From Akkermansia sp. (GTDB lineage: Bacteria; Verrucomicrobiota; Verrucomicrobiia; Verrucomicrobiales; Akkermansiaceae): a stretch of DNA of 6,422 nt. The stretch lies in assembly GCA_017628435.1 (NCBI GenBank), contig JAGBZE010000171.1, forward strand, positions 1 through 6,422, in the 5' to 3' direction. A model generated the notes under the pieces. The model saw nothing but the letters and a program-made list of their open reading frames with translations, was not told the origin of the DNA and searched no databases. The position numbers and the translations under genes were made by a program. Numbering within the stretch: position 1 is the first letter of the stretch; each line of letters begins with the position of its first letter. Shown here one piece after another: positions 4,698-6,422 of the stretch.

Positions 4698-6422
4698 ATG
4701 CGTACTTGGTTCATCGGAACAGTGATGAGTATCATATGCGGCCTGGCAGGTGTTATCCAGGCCCAGGAGGAAGTATTTCCTGTGGTGACTCCGCCGGCGG
4801 AGCCTGCCTGTACTGCACACGGAGCATCGGCTGTGCCCAGTGTGGAGGAAATCCGCGCAGAAGCCCAGGCTAAGGAAGCGCTCATCAAGAATCTCAAGCT
4901 TTGCACCGCTGCAGAGAATTCCCTGCTGATTGCCGCCGAATCCATGAGTCTGGAGGCTTTGCAGACCTATCTGGCTAATGAGCACCATGCCTATGATGGC
5001 CACAGCGTGTTGGAGCATGCTTCCATGAAGGTCAAGTTCGCTTTGCCCATGGCGCACAAGCCCTGTCCGGAATGCGGTAAGACCGTATACCATGCCGACC
5101 CGAATGGCCAGCTGGCAGCCTGGACCCACCATTACACCGATGGCAAGCTGCAGTATAGCCGCTTCCCCATTCCCCTGCAGATTTATGCCAAGGCAGAGCA
5201 GGGCATGGGTCTGTGGGATAAGCTGGTTCACCGTGTGAAGGTCGATAACTTCAACCTGGCCGCTACCCTTATTTTCCTGATGGCTATTCTGCATACCTTC
5301 ATGGCCCCCATGTTCCAGAAATGGGCACACAACATGGAAAAGGCTCACAAGCAGAAACTGCGCGAGAACAAGTTCCGCATTCTGCACCCGGAGCAGCGCA
5401 TGCCGGTCTCCTTTGGCAGCACCCTCTGCCACTTCCTGGGCGAGGTGGAAGTGGTCTTCGGCCTCTGGATTATCCCCTTTGCGCTTGTATGCCAGCACTA
5501 CTACAGCATGGATGACTTCCTGCGCTACATCGACCACGATACCAGCTTCACCGAGCCGCTCTTCGTAGCCGTTATCATGGTCATTGCCTCCTCTCGTCCC
5601 ATCTACCGCCTGGCTGAAAATACGCTCAAATTCGGCGCCAGCATGGGTGGTGGTACCCCGGCCGCCTGGTGGCTCTCCGTGCTCTGCATCGCGCCGCTGC
5701 TGGGTTCCTTCATTACCGAGCCTGCCGCCATGACCCTGGCCGCCATTCTGCTGGCCAAGAAGTTCTACCACCTTAAGCCGGCTCCCTCGCTGTGCTATGC
5801 CACCCTGGCACTGCTGTTCGTGAATGTCTCCGTAGGCGGCACACTCACCCACTTTGCAGCTCCGCCCATCGTGATGGTGGCCAGCAAGTGGGACTGGGAC
5901 ATGTCTCACATGTTCATTCATTTCGGTTGGAAGGCTATCGTCGGCATCATCATTTCCAACGTCATCTATTTCCTCATCTTCACCAAGGAATTCAAGCGCC
6001 TGGCTGAGGTACAGCGCCTCAACAGCGCTTTCGACAGCTCTGTGCCCACCTCCTGGGAGGACCGTCAGGACGTCATCCCCGTCTGGGTATATGGCATCTC
6101 CATCTTCTTCCTGGTGTGGACGGTTTACTTTGCCCACCACCCGGCCATCTTCGTGGGCGGCTTCCTCTTCTTCCTGGGCTTCACCATGGCCACTCCGCAG
6201 TACCAGAATGCCTTCTCCATCAAGGTGCCCATGCTGGTGGCCTTCTTCCTGGCCGGCCTGCTCATCATGGGCGGTGTGCAGGGCTGGTGGATGCAGCCTG
6301 TGCTGCAGGCCCTGGCAGACCTGGGTGCCACCGCCACCATGGGGCTGGCCAGTATTCTTACTGCGTTCAATGCTAACGCCTCCGTCACCTTCCTTTCCAG
6401 CACCGTGCCCAACGTGCCGGAG
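4698..6422 (+). CDS. Putative Na+/H+ antiporter (PF07399-like) with an N-terminal periplasmic domain, truncated by the window
   Basis: An open frame of 575 codons without a stop, continuing past the right edge. Residues 1-22 look like a signal peptide (MRTWF, hydrophobic core, possible cleavage after VIQA). Residues 23-185 are hydrophilic and should be periplasmic; they contain a CPEC motif (C123, C126) followed by H132, H144 and H145. From about 186 there are many membrane helices: roughly 186-205, 243-266, 284-299, 322-353, 366-392, 409-428, 462-499, 509-528 and 545-556. The loop 207-236 is Lys/Arg-rich and therefore cytoplasmic, which agrees with an external N-terminal domain. Core motifs GEVEVVFGLW (248-257), FITEPAAMTLAAILL (338-352) and NVSVGGTLTHFAAPP (376-390) resemble the putative Na+/H+ antiporters of chlamydiae, planctomycetes and verrucomicrobia within the ion transporter superfamily. 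Ion specificity is not shown by sequence. No Shine-Dalgarno sequence precedes the ATG. Confidence 0.8.
   Translation, partial: MRTWFIGTVMSIICGLAGVIQAQEEVFPVVTPPAEPACTAHGASAVPSVEEIRAEAQAKEALIKNLKLCTAAENSLLIAAESMSLEALQTYLANEHHAYDGHSVLEHASMKVKFALPMAHKPCPECGKTVYHADPNGQLAAWTHHYTDGKLQYSRFPIPLQIYAKAEQGMGLWDKLVHRVKVDNFNLAATLIFLMAILHTFMAPMFQKWAHNMEKAHKQKLRENKFRILHPEQRMPVSFGSTLCHFLGEVEVVFGLWIIPFALVCQHYYSMDDFLRYIDHDTSFTEPLFVAVIMVIASSRPIYRLAENTLKFGASMGGGTPAAWWLSVLCIAPLLGSFITEPAAMTLAAILLAKKFYHLKPAPSLCYATLALLFVNVSVGGTLTHFAAPPIVMVASKWDWDMSHMFIHFGWKAIVGIIISNVIYFLIFTKEFKRLAEVQRLNSAFDSSVPTSWEDRQDVIPVWVYGISIFFLVWTVYFAHHPAIFVGGFLFFLGFTMATPQYQNAFSIKVPMLVAFFLAGLLIMGGVQGWWMQPVLQALADLGATATMGLASILTAFNANASVTFLSSTVPNVPE

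Noticed and set aside
4608..6140. 510-codon open frame on the minus strand
   Set aside because: It lies antisense to the antiporter gene, whose + frame encodes a signal peptide, membrane helices and family motifs. The minus frame gives a low-complexity His/Gly/Gln/Glu-rich product with no recognisable domain, as expected from the codon bias of the opposite strand.

Overview
The window carries seven genes, all on the + strand and closely packed; the last one runs off the right edge. I see no RNA genes, insertion sequences, CRISPR arrays or phage genes. The moderately GC-rich coding style, the mix of genes (a solitary ribD, lipoproteins of unknown role, an ABC-2 permease without its ATPase, a Sel1-repeat protein and a putative Na+/H+ antiporter of the PF07399 type) and the near absence of Shine-Dalgarno sequences suggest a Verrucomicrobiota-like bacterium, perhaps of the Akkermansia kind. 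This assignment is an impression from gene content, not a demonstrated result.

Left part (1-1297): an AT-rich stretch with two oppositely oriented DnaA-box-like 9-mers (one perfect) is followed by a strong sigma70-type promoter whose predicted start point falls on the ATG of ribD (bifunctional riboflavin biosynthesis deaminase/reductase). Just after ribD lies an 18-bp inverted repeat that differs from a known form of the ParB-binding site parS at one central base. Together the DnaA boxes and the parS-like site suggest the window lies near the chromosome origin.

Middle (1298-2789): two tandem paralogous lipoproteins of 248 and 247 residues, one nucleotide apart. They share an invariant Cys-His-Asp arrangement with identical spacing (34 and 19 residues), which resembles a transglutaminase-like or papain-like cysteine peptidase catalytic triad. 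This is the least explained and most interesting pair in the window.

Right part (2790-6422): a new promoter, again placed so that transcription would begin exactly at the start codon (GTG), opens a likely three-gene unit. It encodes a RelE/ParE-fold-like protein without an antitoxin, a six-helix ABC-2 type permease and a small three-repeat Sel1 protein. After a 69-nt gap comes a transporter with a signal peptide, a periplasmic domain containing a CPEC motif, and a multi-helix antiporter core. No stretch longer than 130 bases lacks a gene.

No complete, recognisable new defence or mobile system is visible. The items worth following up are the origin-type sites, the two predicted leaderless genes and the tandem Cys-His-Asp lipoproteins.
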